From Sinorhizobium fredii NGR234 (GTDB lineage: Bacteria > Pseudomonadota > Alphaproteobacteria > Rhizobiales > Rhizobiaceae): a stretch of 64,000 bases of DNA. Made by a program: the position numbers and the translations under genes. Positions 1 through 9,077 of this stretch are shown piece by piece. The stretch lies in the NCBI RefSeq assembly GCF_000018545.1, contig NC_012586.1:62001-126000 (forward strand). The letters are read 5' to 3'. The notes under the pieces were generated by a model. It worked only from the letters and a program-made list of their open reading frames with translations. It did no database searches and was not told the origin of the DNA. Position 1 is the first letter of the stretch. Each line of letters begins with the position of its first letter.

Positions 1-970
1 ACGCTTCCCGGTGCGCTCCGGCAAGCAGGCCGGTCATGAAGACCAGGAGAGCCTTTACCGGAACAAATACGAGCACCCACAATATGATCGCACCAGGAAA
101 GCGCGCTATAGCCGACAGATCGATGCTCATGCCCACGCTAATGAAGAACAGGCCCACCAGCACGTCACGGAATGGCCGGATATCTTCCTCGACACGATGG
201 CGGAATTCGCTTTCGCCGATGACCATGCCCGCGACGAAGGCGCCGATCGGAGGGGCCAGACCCGCAAGATGTACGGCATAGGCGGTACCGAGCGCGGTGA
301 TCAGCACCCACAGCAGGAAGAGGTCAGGGGAGCGGGTCCCGAGAACCCACGAGAATCCAAAATGGATCAAAGGCCGCGCGATGATGGCTGCAGCGGCAAG
401 CGCTGCGGCGGCCATGGCCATCTGTTTCAGAATTGCTATCGGAGCCGCCGCTCCGGCGCTGGACCAGGCGTCCGCGAGAATGAGCAGGGGCAGTGTCGCC
501 ACGTCTTGGAAAAGCAGTATCCCGAGCGCGAGCCGCCCGTGCCGGTTGGTAATCTCGCCCTGCTCGGCGAGTTGCTTCAGCGTAACGGCCGTCGACGACA
601 TGGCGATTGCACCGCCCATGATAATGGCCGGCTGGGCTTGCGCGCCTGTCAAGACAAGTCCGGTAGCAACAAGCGCCACTGTCATGCTGACCTGCAGGCT
701 GCCTGCAACAAGTACGTCCCATCGCGCGCCGAGAATCGTTGGAATCGAGAATTCGAGGCCAACCATGAACATGAGGAAGATCAGGCCGAGTTCCGCGAGA
801 AAACGCGTATCCTCCGCGGATTCGATCAGATCGAAGCCATGCGGCCCGAGTGCCACGCCGACGACCAGGTAGCCCATGACGGCGGGCATTCGCAACGCGG
901 TGAGTATGCCCACCGTCAAGCCCGAAGCCGCGACGAGGATCAACGTTCGGGCCAGCAGGAAATCATTCAT
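1..970 (-). CDS. Kef-type cation:proton antiporter (CPA2 family), 3'-partial
   Basis: An integral inner-membrane antiporter of the KefB/CPA2 family, expected to exchange K+ or Na+ for H+ and acidify the cytoplasm under electrophile or oxidative stress. About 323 residues are visible, starting at the ATG whose complement is 968-970 (MNDFLLARTLIL). Repeated hydrophobic helices contain family-typical stretches: GYLVVGVALGP near residue 30, FMVGLEF near 65, SSTAVTLKQL near 115, and the block RPFRDVLVGLFFISVGM near 290. The gene leaves the window through the left edge, so any C-terminal RCK/TrkA-N domain cannot be judged. KefB is a recurring member of heat-resistance (tLST) islands, which fits the chaperone genes beside it. 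Family assignment is firm; the transported ion is inference. Confidence 0.85.
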   Translation of the reverse strand, partial: MNDFLLARTLILVAASGLTVGILTALRMPAVMGYLVVGVALGPHGFDLIESAEDTRFLAELGLIFLMFMVGLEFSIPTILGARWDVLVAGSLQVSMTVALVATGLVLTGAQAQPAIIMGGAIAMSSTAVTLKQLAEQGEITNRHGRLALGILLFQDVATLPLLILADAWSSAGAAAPIAILKQMAMAAAALAAAAIIARPLIHFGFSWVLGTRSPDLFLLWVLITALGTAYAVHLAGLAPPIGAFVAGMVIGESEFRHRVEEDIRPFRDVLVGLFFISVGMSIDLSAIARFPGAIILWVLVFVPVKALLVFMTGLLAGAHREA

Positions 971-1330
971 TTGCTATCGCGAGGGTCTGCGACGGACGCG
1001 CTCGAGCATGTGGGAGCCAGGCGCGAACTGCTCTGCGGTGGAGTCACGGCCCGCCCCGGCGTCGGCGCGTCGGCGCGCGGATCGACCTTCCAGGAAGCGG
1101 ACTTTTGAGGGAAGCCTTGCGTTGTAGTTGTGGCGGGGTTGCCAAGATGCATGGGAATCCACCAAGGCGGGTCGCTCGCAGGAAATGACTGGATGCGGGC
1201 CCGCTCAACTTGGTCGGGTTTCACTGTCTCCGGCTGATCAGGTTTCCGCTTGCGGCGCAAGTCACAAGCTCCTCTGTCGAGGATACCAGCCGGACAGACG
1301 AAAGCCCGGCCGGTTTCAACGTCGGATGTA
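971..1330. other. intergenic gap, no gene assigned
   Basis: About 360 bp separate the kef gene from the BON gene, both on the minus strand. Open frames exist here on both strands but none has recognisable protein content or a convincing ribosome-binding site. It probably holds the kef promoter and the 3' end of the BON transcript. No copy of the island palindrome was seen here. Confidence 0.5.
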
Positions 1331-1984
1331 TCAGGGAGATATGGTGATTCGGTTCTCAACCTTGGTGACGCCAGGTGCCCTCCAGGCCGCGCGCTCGGCC
1401 TCCTGTCGTTCCGCCCAGGAACGCACTGTACCGGTGAGGGTTACCTCGCCGCCGCTGGCGGTGACCGTCACGCGGCCCGCATCGACTTCCGCCATCCGCT
1501 TCAGCGCCTCCTCGATCTTGGACTTGATCTCCGATGGAGCGACACGCGGTTTCAGCATTACCAGGTTCGAGATGCCCTTGACACTCCTTACCTTACGCAC
1601 GGCCGCTTCCGCGCGATAGCGTTGATATTCCCACTCGGCATTTCCTTCGAGGGTAACCCAGCCGTTTTTCACAACGACCTTGATGTTCTCGTGGGAGTAG
1701 GGAAGCTCGCTCTTGATCGCCTCGACGGCAGCACGAGCAATCTCAGGATCGGGTTTCTCGTGGAGGGACGGCAGCCGAACCTCTATATCATTGGCGACAC
1801 CAAGCACGCCCTTGACACGCTTCGTGGCTTTCTCGGCCTCATATTTCTGGCTGTAGCTGCGCACAAAGCCGCTCAGCGTGACGACCCCATTTTTCACCGC
1901 CACTCCGATGTCGGAAGCATCGATGTCCGGATCCCATTTGAGTTCACTTTCCACATCACGTTTGATGTCGCTATCTATTCTCAT
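1331..1984 (-). CDS. BON-domain protein with three BON repeats
   Basis: A 217-residue protein made almost entirely of three BON (OsmY-type) domains at about residues 3-70, 76-145 and 148-216. Each has the family pattern of a helix, a [10 protein letters not shown] or [10 protein letters not shown] strand, and a V-x-G-V/I turn. BON proteins bind membranes or lipids and are usually induced by osmotic or stationary-phase stress. No export signal is visible, whereas E. coli OsmY is periplasmic. The start MRIDSD is preceded by AAGGAGG at ideal spacing, so longer upstream frames are rejected. A palindrome of the island type lies 86 bp upstream, placing it in the stress regulon. Confidence 0.85.
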   Translation of the reverse strand: MRIDSDIKRDVESELKWDPDIDASDIGVAVKNGVVTLSGFVRSYSQKYEAEKATKRVKGVLGVANDIEVRLPSLHEKPDPEIARAAVEAIKSELPYSHENIKVVVKNGWVTLEGNAEWEYQRYRAEAAVRKVRSVKGISNLVMLKPRVAPSEIKSKIEEALKRMAEVDAGRVTVTASGGEVTLTGTVRSWAERQEAERAAWRAPGVTKVENRITISP

Positions 1985-2069
1985 GTCGTGATCCTCCTTA
2001 GCCTGTGCTGTAAAGGCGGTCTTGCCTACGCAGCATTGTGAAGCTAGCGCATGTGTGCGGCTGCCGACC

Positions 2070-2083
2070 TTGACGGCCATCAG
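2070..2083. promoter_or_regulatory. CRP/FNR-type palindrome upstream of the BON gene
   Basis: The sequence TTGACGGCCATCAG fits YTGA-N6-TCAR, the element that recurs upstream of most transcription units in this island. It lies 86 bp before the BON start codon. Binding by the island's CRP/FNR-family protein is inferred. Confidence 0.6.
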
Positions 2084-2176
2084 TTTTCGTCCGGGTGTTC
2101 GCCATGGTCGGAATGAGAAAGTCCGCAACCTGGGGGACGATTGCGGACAGTTGGACGGATCGCGGGAAGGGAGGGG

Positions 2177-2680
2177 CTAACCCACCTGGACGGGAACGTG
2201 CTTTGTATTGGCTTGAAATTTCTCGGACTTTGGAATTGCGATCGTCAGCACACCGTTCCTGAAAGTGGCCTTTGCAGCGTCTGGATCGACGCCGTCCGGA
2301 AGAGGCACAGTCCGCTCGACGGCGCCATAGATTCGCTCCCGGACAAGGACGCCGTTCTCCTCGGCTTCACGATCGGACTTCTTCTCGCCGCGGATCGTCA
2401 ACCGGCCATCACTGATGGAGACGTCGACATCCGCGTCGCTCATGCCCGGCAACTCTGCCGTGACCGTAACCTCCTTGTCGTTGTCAACGACATCCACACG
2501 GACAGTATCGGTCTCTTCCAACCGTCCGAGCGCCGCAAACGGGTAGGGTACCGCGCGCCAGAAGTGGTCGAATGCGCGATCGACGTCCAGTTGCAGCGCG
2601 CGCATCGGGTCGATCGGCGCGGTTCGCGATGCGATGTCGCGACCGGAACCCCGCCATGGAACGAGATCTTTGATTTTCAT
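2177..2680 (-). CDS. small heat-shock protein, Hsp20 family
   Basis: A 167-residue ATP-independent holdase of the alpha-crystallin (Hsp20) family. The N-terminus starts MKIKDLVPW, typical of bacterial class A-like sHsps. The alpha-crystallin domain spans about residues 58-160, with the strands VTVTAELPGM and GRLTIRGEK and the closing FRNGVLTIAIPK motif. AAAGGAGG precedes the start, which excludes the upstream in-frame extension. It is the last of three adjacent hsp20 genes read leftwards, 13 bp downstream of the next one, so the three probably form an operon. No regulatory palindrome lies directly upstream, consistent with transcription from the promoter near 3.6 kb. Confidence 0.9.
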   Translation of the reverse strand: MKIKDLVPWRGSGRDIASRTAPIDPMRALQLDVDRAFDHFWRAVPYPFAALGRLEETDTVRVDVVDNDKEVTVTAELPGMSDADVDVSISDGRLTIRGEKKSDREAEENGVLVRERIYGAVERTVPLPDGVDPDAAKATFRNGVLTIAIPKSEKFQANTKHVPVQVG

Positions 2681-2693
2681 CGAGATGCCTCCT

Positions 2694-3074
2694 TTAAGCC
2701 GCCTTAACGCTGATCTTGGCGAGCGACGGCGCCGCTTTCGGTAGAGTGAGCCGAAGCACACCGTCCTTGAACACGGCCTCGATCTTATCCATTTCGATCG
2801 GCTCCGAGACCATGAAGCTGCGTTCATAGGTGCCGTCGCGGTACTCGGCGTGAAGCAACGAATAGCCTTCAGGTGCGCTGGACGCCGATTGCGCCGAAAT
2901 GCGCAGAACGCGATTGTCCAGGGTCACATCGAGGCTGTCGGGATTCGCGCCGGGCATGTCGAGCACCATCTGAACGGCGGACGTGGTCTCGATGATGTCG
3001 GTCGGCGGAGTGTAGACAGGCGCGGTCCGCGTGGCTTCCGCTTGTGCGGTTCCGTTGGTTTCGTGGTCGGTCAT
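2694..3074 (-). CDS. small heat-shock protein, Hsp20 family (short)
   Basis: A 126-residue Hsp20-family holdase with a short N-terminal arm (residues 1-30, MTDHETNG start) followed by an alpha-crystallin domain. Key stretches are VQMVLDMPG near residue 35, LDNRVLRISA near 50 and FKDGVLRLTLPK near 104. No usual C-terminal I-x-I/V tail is obvious; the protein ends KISVKAA. GAGGAG precedes the ATG. It is the middle gene of the three-hsp20 run, with 13-bp gaps on both sides, so it is probably co-transcribed and may form mixed oligomers with its neighbours (inference). Confidence 0.9.
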   Translation of the reverse strand: MTDHETNGTAQAEATRTAPVYTPPTDIIETTSAVQMVLDMPGANPDSLDVTLDNRVLRISAQSASSAPEGYSLLHAEYRDGTYERSFMVSEPIEMDKIEAVFKDGVLRLTLPKAAPSLAKISVKAA

Positions 3075-3087
3075 GGCGGCATTCTCC

Positions 3088-3528
3088 TCAGGAGCGGCTG
3101 ACGTTGATCTTGTGTGGCCGGTCCGCTTTCGGCCGTGGCAGGTCGAGCCGCAGCAGGCCGTTGCGGAACTTTGCCGTGGCGTGGTCGCCGTCGACGCGGA
3201 AGGGCAGGATGAGATTGCGGGCGAATGCGCCGGTAGCGCGTTCCTGGCGGTGGATGACGGCGTCTTCCGCCAGCGGTTCGGCGGGGCGGCTGCCGCGTAG
3301 CGTCACCATGTTCTGGTGGACGGCGATGTCGAGCTCCTCCGGCGCAACGCCAGGTATCTCGGCGGTGACCACGGCTCCGTCGGTCCCGGCCCAGATGTTC
3401 ATCAAGGGGAATTCGGGAGGCGCAGCAAGCCGCAGATTGTCTAACAGCCGACTCATGTCCCTCTGCGCAAAGCGCATCTGGCGCAGCGGGTCGAGCCAAC
3501 GCCCCGTGTTCTCAAGGTGGTGCAGCAT
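3088..3528 (-). CDS. small heat-shock protein, Hsp20 family (first of three)
   Basis: A 146-residue Hsp20-family protein. The start MLHHLEN is chosen because AGGGAGA stands just upstream; an in-frame upstream extension lacks such a site. The alpha-crystallin domain covers about residues 45-140, with VVTAEIPGVAPEELDI, NMVTLRG and FRNGLLRLDLPRP; the tail ends INVSRS. It is the promoter-proximal gene of the hsp20 operon and is divergent from the dnaJ-like gene. The 188-bp gap between them contains one island palindrome that could serve both directions. Confidence 0.9.
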   Translation of the reverse strand: MLHHLENTGRWLDPLRQMRFAQRDMSRLLDNLRLAAPPEFPLMNIWAGTDGAVVTAEIPGVAPEELDIAVHQNMVTLRGSRPAEPLAEDAVIHRQERATGAFARNLILPFRVDGDHATAKFRNGLLRLDLPRPKADRPHKINVSRS

Positions 3529-3605
3529 GCCAATCTCCCTTTTGCTTCGCATTTCGCATAAAGCGTCGATACCTCCCAAGGTGCGTCCGCCCCGACCAGG
3601 CGACA

Positions 3606-3619
3606 TTGATGACCGTCAG
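3606..3619. promoter_or_regulatory. CRP/FNR-type palindrome between hsp20 and dnaJ operons
   Basis: TTGATGACCGTCAG matches YTGA-N6-TCAR. It lies 78 bp before the hsp20 start (minus strand) and 98 bp before the dnaJ-like start (plus strand), so it may act on either or both divergent operons. Confidence 0.6.
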
Positions 3620-3716
3620 TTTACCGCTGCGGAAATTCGGTTAGTTGCTTTCGGCGTCCCGATGCAAGCCACCAGCGGCCTTCCTCCTGCCGAGGAGACG
3701 TTCGCGAAGGATAAAG

Positions 3717-4631
3717 ATGCCTATGAACAACGGCGATCCCTACGAAATCCTTGGCATCAAGCGCGATGCCTCGCAGAAGGATATCCAGGCGGCCTATCGT
3801 CGTAGGGCAAAGAAGCTCCATCCCGATCTCAACCCCGGAAACAAGCAGGCCGAACAGGACTTCAAGGACCTGTCTGCGGCCTACGAGATTCTGCGCGATG
3901 AGGAAAAGCGCAGCCGCTTTGATCGCGGTGAGATCGATGCGACGGGTGCCCAGAAACCCGAACGTCGCTACTATCGCGACTTCGCCGACGCCGGCGCAGG
4001 CAGCGCCTACGAGAACGGTGCGGGCTTCGCGGATTTCGGCGCCGACGACATCTTTGCGGAATTCTTCTCGCACCGCGGGCGTAAGGGCTCCCGCATGCGC
4101 GGCACCGACGTCCGCTATTCCATGGAGATCGACTTTCTCGAGGCGGTCAACGGCGGCACACGCCAGGTGACGCTATCCGACGGCGAAACGCTGGAAATCC
4201 GCATCCCACCTGGCGCGCGAGACGGGCAGACTCTCAGGCTGCGCGGGAAGGGCGGCGCCGGCGAAGGCGGAGCGGAGACCGGTGACGCGCTTATCGAACT
4301 CCATGTGCGTCCCCATCCCTTCTACCGGCGCGAGGGTGACGACATCCACTTGAACCTCCCGATCTCGCTTGCCGAGGCGGTGCTCGGCGGCAAGGTCACG
4401 GTGCCGACGCCCGCCGGCCCGGTGATGGCATCTGTGCCGGAGAATTCGTCGAGCGGCAGGAGGCTGCGCGTTAAGGGAAAGGGCGTGGCACGACGAAACG
4501 GTACCCGGGGCGACGTCTACGCAACGCTGAAGATCGTGCTTCCGGAAAGGCCGGACCCTGAACTGAAGGCATTCATGACCAACTGGTCGGCTGGCAAGAG
4601 ATACAATCCCCGGCAAGGGATGGGGGTATAG
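3717..4631 (+). CDS. cbpA: DnaJ-type co-chaperone, CbpA class
   Basis: A 304-residue J-domain protein that stimulates DnaK ATPase and delivers substrates. The J domain is at residues 5-70 (YEILGIKRDAS, HPD in KKLHPDLNPG). A Gly/Phe-poor linker follows, then two C-terminal substrate-binding beta domains from about residue 130. There are no CxxCxGxG zinc repeats, so it is class B (CbpA-like) rather than DnaJ proper. The ATG after GAAGGATAAAG is taken as start; the second methionine two codons on is possible. The next gene, cbpM, begins one base after its stop codon, the arrangement seen in E. coli cbpA-cbpM. It is divergent from the hsp20 operon. Confidence 0.9.
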   Translation: MPMNNGDPYEILGIKRDASQKDIQAAYRRRAKKLHPDLNPGNKQAEQDFKDLSAAYEILRDEEKRSRFDRGEIDATGAQKPERRYYRDFADAGAGSAYENGAGFADFGADDIFAEFFSHRGRKGSRMRGTDVRYSMEIDFLEAVNGGTRQVTLSDGETLEIRIPPGARDGQTLRLRGKGGAGEGGAETGDALIELHVRPHPFYRREGDDIHLNLPISLAEAVLGGKVTVPTPAGPVMASVPENSSSGRRLRVKGKGVARRNGTRGDVYATLKIVLPERPDPELKAFMTNWSAGKRYNPRQGMGV

Positions 4632-4985
4632 ATGATGGACTATCAGGAATTCGCCCGAGATCTTCGTATCGATATGGAAAGACTACAAGTCTTCATCGAC
4701 CGGGGTTGGATATCACCCGCTATGCCGGAGGGAAGGCCAATGTTCCGGGATGTCGACCTTGCACGTGCCGCCCTAATAGCCGATCTCGCCAACGAAATGG
4801 GCGTCAACGACGAAGGCGTCGATTTGGTGCTGGATCTGCTCGACCAACTTTATAGTCTGCGATTCGCCTTCAGTAATCTGATCGACGCGCTGGAGGTTCA
4901 GCCGCGCGACGTCCGGCGCCACGTCGTGAATGACGCACAAAAGCTGAACAGGCTGACCCGACGGGGATTGCGCTCCCTTCGCTGA
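4632..4985 (+). CDS. cbpM: chaperone modulator CbpM
   Basis: A 117-residue CbpM/MerR-like modulator that binds the J domain of CbpA and restrains its action on DnaK. The N-terminal winged-helix-like stretch (VFIDRGWISPAMP, then FRDVDLARAALIADL) and the DEGVDLVLDLLDQLY helix are family-typical. Two ATG codons occur in a row immediately after the cbpA stop, so translation is coupled. CbpM is the best support for calling its neighbour CbpA rather than a generic DnaJ. Confidence 0.85.
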   Translation: MMDYQEFARDLRIDMERLQVFIDRGWISPAMPEGRPMFRDVDLARAALIADLANEMGVNDEGVDLVLDLLDQLYSLRFAFSNLIDALEVQPRDVRRHVVNDAQKLNRLTRRGLRSLR

Positions 4986-5053
4986 GATTTCATTGAATGT
5001 GTGCATCGGGAGCCGAATCTGCCAGGAGGCTTGCAATAGTAAGGGGCCTAGTT

Positions 5054-5650
5054 TCATGCCAAGTCATCCCGCGGCGGCCCGCCGTGTTGACTTCCGCGGA
5101 CCGCGACGCCGACCATCGCCGGACGAAGCACCCGGCCGTGAAGCATATAGCCGGGCTGTAGCACCTCGACGACCGTGCCTTCTGCGGCTGTTGCGTCGGG
5201 ACGCTGGAAAATGGCGTGATGATGGTGCGGGTCAAAAGCCTGCCCGAGCGGATCGATGCGTTGCACGCCATGCCGGGCAAGGGTCGCCAGCAGGTTGCTC
5301 TCGGTGGCCTCCACACCTTTCAGGAGTGGGTTGACCACGTCGTGGCCCGAAGCCTCGGACGGCACGCTCTCGATCGCGCGCCGTAGATTGTCGAGCGTGT
5401 CGAGCAGGTCTCCCATCAGCTGCGAGGCGGCAAACTTCACCGCGTCCTCGCATTGGCGCTGCATCTGCAGGCGGATGTTCTGCTGCTCGGCCACGGCGCG
5501 CAGCAGCCTGTCCTTCGTTTCGGCAAGTTCGGCCTGGAGAGCCGTCAGTGAAGCCTGGTCCGCGACAGTTTCGGCGGCCGGCATCTCCGCGTCGGGTCCC
5601 GATTCCGCAGCTTTCGGCCCAGGCTTTTGTCGGTGGCGCTCGTCAGCCAT
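5054..5650 (-). CDS. grpE: nucleotide exchange factor GrpE
   Basis: A 198-residue GrpE, which releases ADP from DnaK. The N-terminal third is charged and probably disordered. A long coiled-coil helix follows ([24 protein letters not shown], about residues 35-75), then the beta-wing domain with [15 protein letters not shown] and [21 protein letters not shown], the family signature. The start MADERH overlaps the dnaK stop by 8 bp, so the two are translationally coupled. The order dnaK then grpE, away from dnaJ, is unusual and suggests an accessory, horizontally assembled chaperone set rather than the housekeeping operon (inference). Confidence 0.93.
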   Translation of the reverse strand: MADERHRQKPGPKAAESGPDAEMPAAETVADQASLTALQAELAETKDRLLRAVAEQQNIRLQMQRQCEDAVKFAASQLMGDLLDTLDNLRRAIESVPSEASGHDVVNPLLKGVEATESNLLATLARHGVQRIDPLGQAFDPHHHHAIFQRPDATAAEGTVVEVLQPGYMLHGRVLRPAMVGVAVRGSQHGGPPRDDLA

Positions 5651-7559
5651 GGCGTTGACCGTCCTTGTCGTCGACTTCCTCGAAATCGGCGTCGACGACA
5701 TCGTCACCAGAGGAAGTGCCTGACGAGTCCCCTGCACCCGAGGTTGAGGCGCCAGAAGCCTCATGCACCTTGGCGCCAAAATTGACCGAGGCGATCTGCA
5801 AGGCCTTGGTCTTCGCCTCGATCTCGTCTACCGAGTCTCCGGTCATTGCCGACTTGAGCTCGTCGATGGCTTTTTCGACGGGAGCCCTGTCGGCGGACGG
5901 AGCCTTGTCCTTCGCTTCGTCCAGCGCCTTCTGGCTCGCCGCGATCTGCGCGTCTGCTTGGTTGCGTGCCTCGACTAGTGCGCGTCTTCTCTTGTCGGCC
6001 TCCGCATTTGCTTCGGCCTCCTTCACCATTCGGTCGATATCCGACTGCGATAGTCCGCCGGAGGTCTGTATCTTGATCTGCTGCTCCTTGCCCGTAGCCT
6101 TGTCCTTTGCCGTAACATTGACGATGCCGTTGGCATCGATGTCGAAGGTGACCTCGATCTGCGGCACGCCGCGGGGGGCGGGTGGAATGCCGACAAGATC
6201 GAACTGGCCGAGCAGCTTGTTGTCGGCCGCCATCTCACGTTCGCCCTGGAAGACCCGGATTGTGACGGCGTTCTGGTTGTCTTCAGCCGTCGAGAAGATT
6301 TGGCTCTTTTTCGCTGGAATGGTTGTGTTGCGCTCGATCAGCCGGGTGAACACTCCGCCTAGTGTCTCGATGCCCAGCGACAGCGGTGTTACGTCGAGCA
6401 ACAGGACGTCCTTGACGTCTCCCCGTAGCACGCCTGCTTGAATGGCCGCGCCGATCGCCACGACCTCGTCCGGGTTGACGCTCTTGTTCGGTTCCTTGCC
6501 GAAGATCTCAACGACGACTTCCTGCACCTTGGGCATGCGCGTCATGCCGCCGACGAGGACCGTTTCGTCTATGTCCCCCGGCTTCACCCTGGCATCCTTC
6601 ATCGCCGCCTTGCAGGGTTTCTCGGTGCGCCGGATGAGGTCGTCCACCAGATCCTCCAGCTTCGCCCGTCTGAGTTTGATTTCGAGATGCTTGGGGCCGT
6701 TCTGATCGGCTGTGATGAAGGGCAGACTGACGGTCGTCTCCAAGGCGGACGAGAGCTCTATCTTGGCCTTTTCTGCCGCCTCGCGAAGTCGTTGGAGTGC
6801 CAGCCGGTCGTTGCGCAGGTCGATTCTCTGGTCCTTCTGGAACTCGTCCGCCAGCCAGTCGACGATGCGCTTGTCGAAATCCTCGCCTCCAAGGAACGTG
6901 TCGCCATTGGTGGCCTTTACTTCGAACACTCCGTCGCCGATGTCGAGCAGCGAGATGTCGAAGGTGCCGCCGCCGAGATCATAAACCGCGATCTTTGCGG
7001 CCGTTTTCTTGTCCAATCCGTAGGCCAGTGCGGCGGCGGTCGGTTCGTTGATGATGCGCAGCACATCGAGCCCGGCGATCTTTCCCGCGTCCTTCGTCGC
7101 CTGGCGCTGGCTGTCGTTAAAATAGGCCGGCACGGTTATGACTGCCTGGCTGACCTTCCCACCAAGATAGGCTTCCGCCGTCTCCTTCATTTTCACCAGG
7201 ATGTGGGAGCTGATTTGGCTCGGGCTATATTTCTTTCCCGCGACCTCGATCCACGCATCGCCGTTGTTGCCCTTCACGATCTTGTAGGGGACGAGCTTCT
7301 TGTCCTTCTCCACGATCGGATCATCGTACCGCCGGCCAATCAGGCGCTTGATGGCAAAGATCGTGTTCTCGGGGTTGGTTACGGCCTGACGCTTTGCCGG
7401 CTGCCCGACGAGGATCTCGCCATCCTTGGTGAACGCCACGACGGACGGAGTGGTGCGACCGCCTTCGGCGTTCTCGATAATCTTGGCCTGCGTGCCCTCG
7501 ATCACCGCGACGCAGGAATTGGTCGTGCCCAGATCGATACCGATCACCTTGCTTGCCAT
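5643..7559 (-). CDS. dnaK: chaperone DnaK (Hsp70), accessory copy
   Basis: A complete 638-residue Hsp70. The nucleotide-binding domain shows [10 protein letters not shown] near residue 8, [15 protein letters not shown] near 195 and [10 protein letters not shown] near 340. The linker [19 protein letters not shown] leads into the substrate-binding domain and helical lid, and the C-terminus is acidic ([13 protein letters not shown]). The start MASKVIG is the conserved Hsp70 start; the in-frame upstream extension is spurious. It overlaps grpE. An island palindrome lies 93 bp upstream, pointing to regulation by the same factor as the hsp20 and usp genes. Most genomes carry a separate housekeeping dnaK; that this is a second copy is inferred from context. 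Confidence 0.95.
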   Translation of the reverse strand: MASKVIGIDLGTTNSCVAVIEGTQAKIIENAEGGRTTPSVVAFTKDGEILVGQPAKRQAVTNPENTIFAIKRLIGRRYDDPIVEKDKKLVPYKIVKGNNGDAWIEVAGKKYSPSQISSHILVKMKETAEAYLGGKVSQAVITVPAYFNDSQRQATKDAGKIAGLDVLRIINEPTAAALAYGLDKKTAAKIAVYDLGGGTFDISLLDIGDGVFEVKATNGDTFLGGEDFDKRIVDWLADEFQKDQRIDLRNDRLALQRLREAAEKAKIELSSALETTVSLPFITADQNGPKHLEIKLRRAKLEDLVDDLIRRTEKPCKAAMKDARVKPGDIDETVLVGGMTRMPKVQEVVVEIFGKEPNKSVNPDEVVAIGAAIQAGVLRGDVKDVLLLDVTPLSLGIETLGGVFTRLIERNTTIPAKKSQIFSTAEDNQNAVTIRVFQGEREMAADNKLLGQFDLVGIPPAPRGVPQIEVTFDIDANGIVNVTAKDKATGKEQQIKIQTSGGLSQSDIDRMVKEAEANAEADKRRRALVEARNQADAQIAASQKALDEAKDKAPSADRAPVEKAIDELKSAMTGDSVDEIEAKTKALQIASVNFGAKVHEASGASTSGAGDSSGTSSGDDVVDADFEEVDDKDGQRHG

Positions 7560-7651
7560 ACTCGTATCTCCATGGAAATTCCGCGGCTCGCCGCAGACGT
7601 TGCAGGTGTGCCTACAACCAGAGTCTTGCCGATGGTTTCGGTCGCCGGCCT

Positions 7652-7665
7652 TGACGGTCGTCAGT
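7652..7665. promoter_or_regulatory. CRP/FNR-type palindrome upstream of dnaK
   Basis: TTGACGGTCGTCAG, 93 bp before the dnaK start codon. It is identical to the copy at 12212 and fits YTGA-N6-TCAR. Confidence 0.65.
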
Positions 7666-7700
7666 TTCATGGTTTTGAAGTTTCAGCGGTGAACCAGCGG

Positions 7701-8330
7701 TTAGCCGCCAAGCCACGGATCGGGCTTGACTTTCGAGAGCGGAAGGTCGTCCAGGCGCTTGTCGATCTCGATTTCGTGGACGCGGATCGCTTCGCCGCCA
7801 AACCTGGCCAGGATTTCCTGCGCCTGCGCCTCCTTATCCGGGTCGCGAGTACGCACCCACACCACGATGCCTCCCGACATTAGTTGAAGCTCCAATTCTT
7901 CGGCCTGCTTCTTTCCAAGAAGTCGTATGGCAGAGGCGCCGATGCCAGCGCCGACAGCCCCGGCGGCTACGGCAGCAGCCGCAACAAGCGCCAGGCTTCC
8001 GCCTGAGGCTACTACGGTCATCGCCGCCGTCGCAGCGCCTAGATAGAATAGCATGCCGGCGACGCCGGCGGTCGCGGTGGCGATGTCGTCGCGGGCGATA
8101 TAGGCGCCGCGCGGCGTTCCGGGCACATCGGCAATTTCCTCGGAGGGTACGTACAGCGTGCCCAGACGCTGGCGCACGGTCTCGATATCACCCATGATGT
8201 CGATGTCACCGCGGTCGAATCCGGCGTGAAGCAACGCCTGGATCGCGTCCTCAAGGATCTCCTTCCCGTGGAAGACCGCGGCGACCTCGCGGACAACAAG
8301 CCGTTCAAGTACATCGTCTCCCTCAGCCAT
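7701..8330 (-). CDS. glycine/alanine-rich membrane stress protein
   Basis: A 209-residue protein of no firmly named family. Residues 1-60 resemble the small soluble fold of general stress proteins that act on membrane permeability (AVFHGKEILEDAIQALLHAGFDRGDIDIMG). Residues about 85-140 form two membrane-compatible segments rich in Gly and Ala (a glycine-zipper look), flanking GASAIRLLGKK. The C-terminal part (SGGIVVWVRTRDPDKEAQAQEIL) returns to an alpha/beta pattern. The start codon lies 90 bp after the CRP/FNR gene on the same strand, so the two may be one transcript. Its place between the regulator and dnaK suggests a stress role; the molecular function is unknown. Confidence 0.7.
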   Translation of the reverse strand: MAEGDDVLERLVVREVAAVFHGKEILEDAIQALLHAGFDRGDIDIMGDIETVRQRLGTLYVPSEEIADVPGTPRGAYIARDDIATATAGVAGMLFYLGAATAAMTVVASGGSLALVAAAAVAAGAVGAGIGASAIRLLGKKQAEELELQLMSGGIVVWVRTRDPDKEAQAQEILARFGGEAIRVHEIEIDKRLDDLPLSKVKPDPWLGG

Positions 8331-8420
8331 TGCAGCAACCTCGTTGTTAACGCCTGCCGGCTAGATGACGAACACTGGTGTGCCGTGATCGCACCGCAAA
8401 TGCGGGAGCGCCGGCCACCC

Positions 8421-9077
8421 CTATCGGCTCGGCCTTCGCATGATTTTGATGTGGCGCGGACCCTGCAGGGAAATGACGCCGCTCTCGCGCAGATCCGTGA
8501 AGGCGCGGCAGACCGTTTCGGCGGAGATGCCGAGCATGTCGGCGATGTCGTAGCGCGAGATGGGCAGCGCGAGACTGTCGTCCTTGCCCGCTGAAACACG
8601 GTCGTGAAAGTAGACAAGGAAATGTCGGACCTTTTCCTGTGCCGTCACCGTGCCGATGACAAGCATCTGCTCCTGTAGCCGTTCCAATGCTTCGAAACTT
8701 TGCACTATGATTTCGCGAGCCGTCGCGGAGTCCTCTTCGGCGAGCGCCTCGACACGCCAACGCGGGTAGCAGGCGATTAATGTCTGGTCAGCGACGGCCT
8801 GGACGGCAAATCTATGATGAACGCGGGAAGTGAAACCGAAAAGATCTCCCGGCAGGTAGATGTCGACAAGCTGCCTGCGCCCATCGGCGCGCGTGAGATA
8901 TTTGCGAGCCGAACCTGAAATCACACGGTACCAGGTGTCGTTCCTCTCCTCCTGGCCGTAGATGTCCTGGTCGCGACGGAAACGACGAAGATGAGCTATG
9001 GACCGGAGCCGGGGGGGCTCGGCCGGTGCCCTTGACAGGCGCTGCGATGGGAAAGGTACAGCGGGAGCGTCAACCAT
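8421..9077 (-). CDS. CRP/FNR-family transcriptional regulator
   Basis: A 218-residue regulator with an N-terminal cyclic-nucleotide-binding-type beta barrel (about residues 25-130, including VDIYLPGDLFGF), a dimer helix (ALERLQEQMLVIGTVTAQEKVRHFLVYF) and a C-terminal winged helix. The recognition helix reads SAETVCRAF: it keeps the Glu and Arg of FNR/FixK but has Cys where they have Ser. The N-terminal cysteine cluster of FNR is absent, so it does not sense oxygen through an Fe-S centre; FixK- or NnrR-like behaviour is more likely. The start MVDAPAV follows GGAAGGA; an earlier in-frame start at 9131 is possible. A palindrome of the island type lies upstream, suggesting autoregulation. It is the best candidate regulator of the whole island. 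Confidence 0.85.
   Translation of the reverse strand: MVDAPAVPFPSQRLSRAPAEPPRLRSIAHLRRFRRDQDIYGQEERNDTWYRVISGSARKYLTRADGRRQLVDIYLPGDLFGFTSRVHHRFAVQAVADQTLIACYPRWRVEALAEEDSATAREIIVQSFEALERLQEQMLVIGTVTAQEKVRHFLVYFHDRVSAGKDDSLALPISRYDIADMLGISAETVCRAFTDLRESGVISLQGPRHIKIMRRPSR

Noticed and set aside
11..1108. 365-codon plus-strand open frame over the left edge
   Set aside because: Antisense to the Kef antiporter gene; its amino-acid content (Arg/His/Asp-rich, no domains) is that of a shadow frame.
967..1359. 130-codon minus-strand frame in the gap between kef and BON genes
   Set aside because: No domain, no convincing start, Pro/Ser/Arg-rich low-complexity content.
6438..7883. 481-codon plus-strand frame opposite dnaK
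   Set aside because: Long antisense frames are common opposite GC-rich Hsp70 genes; no ribosome-binding site and no recognisable domain.
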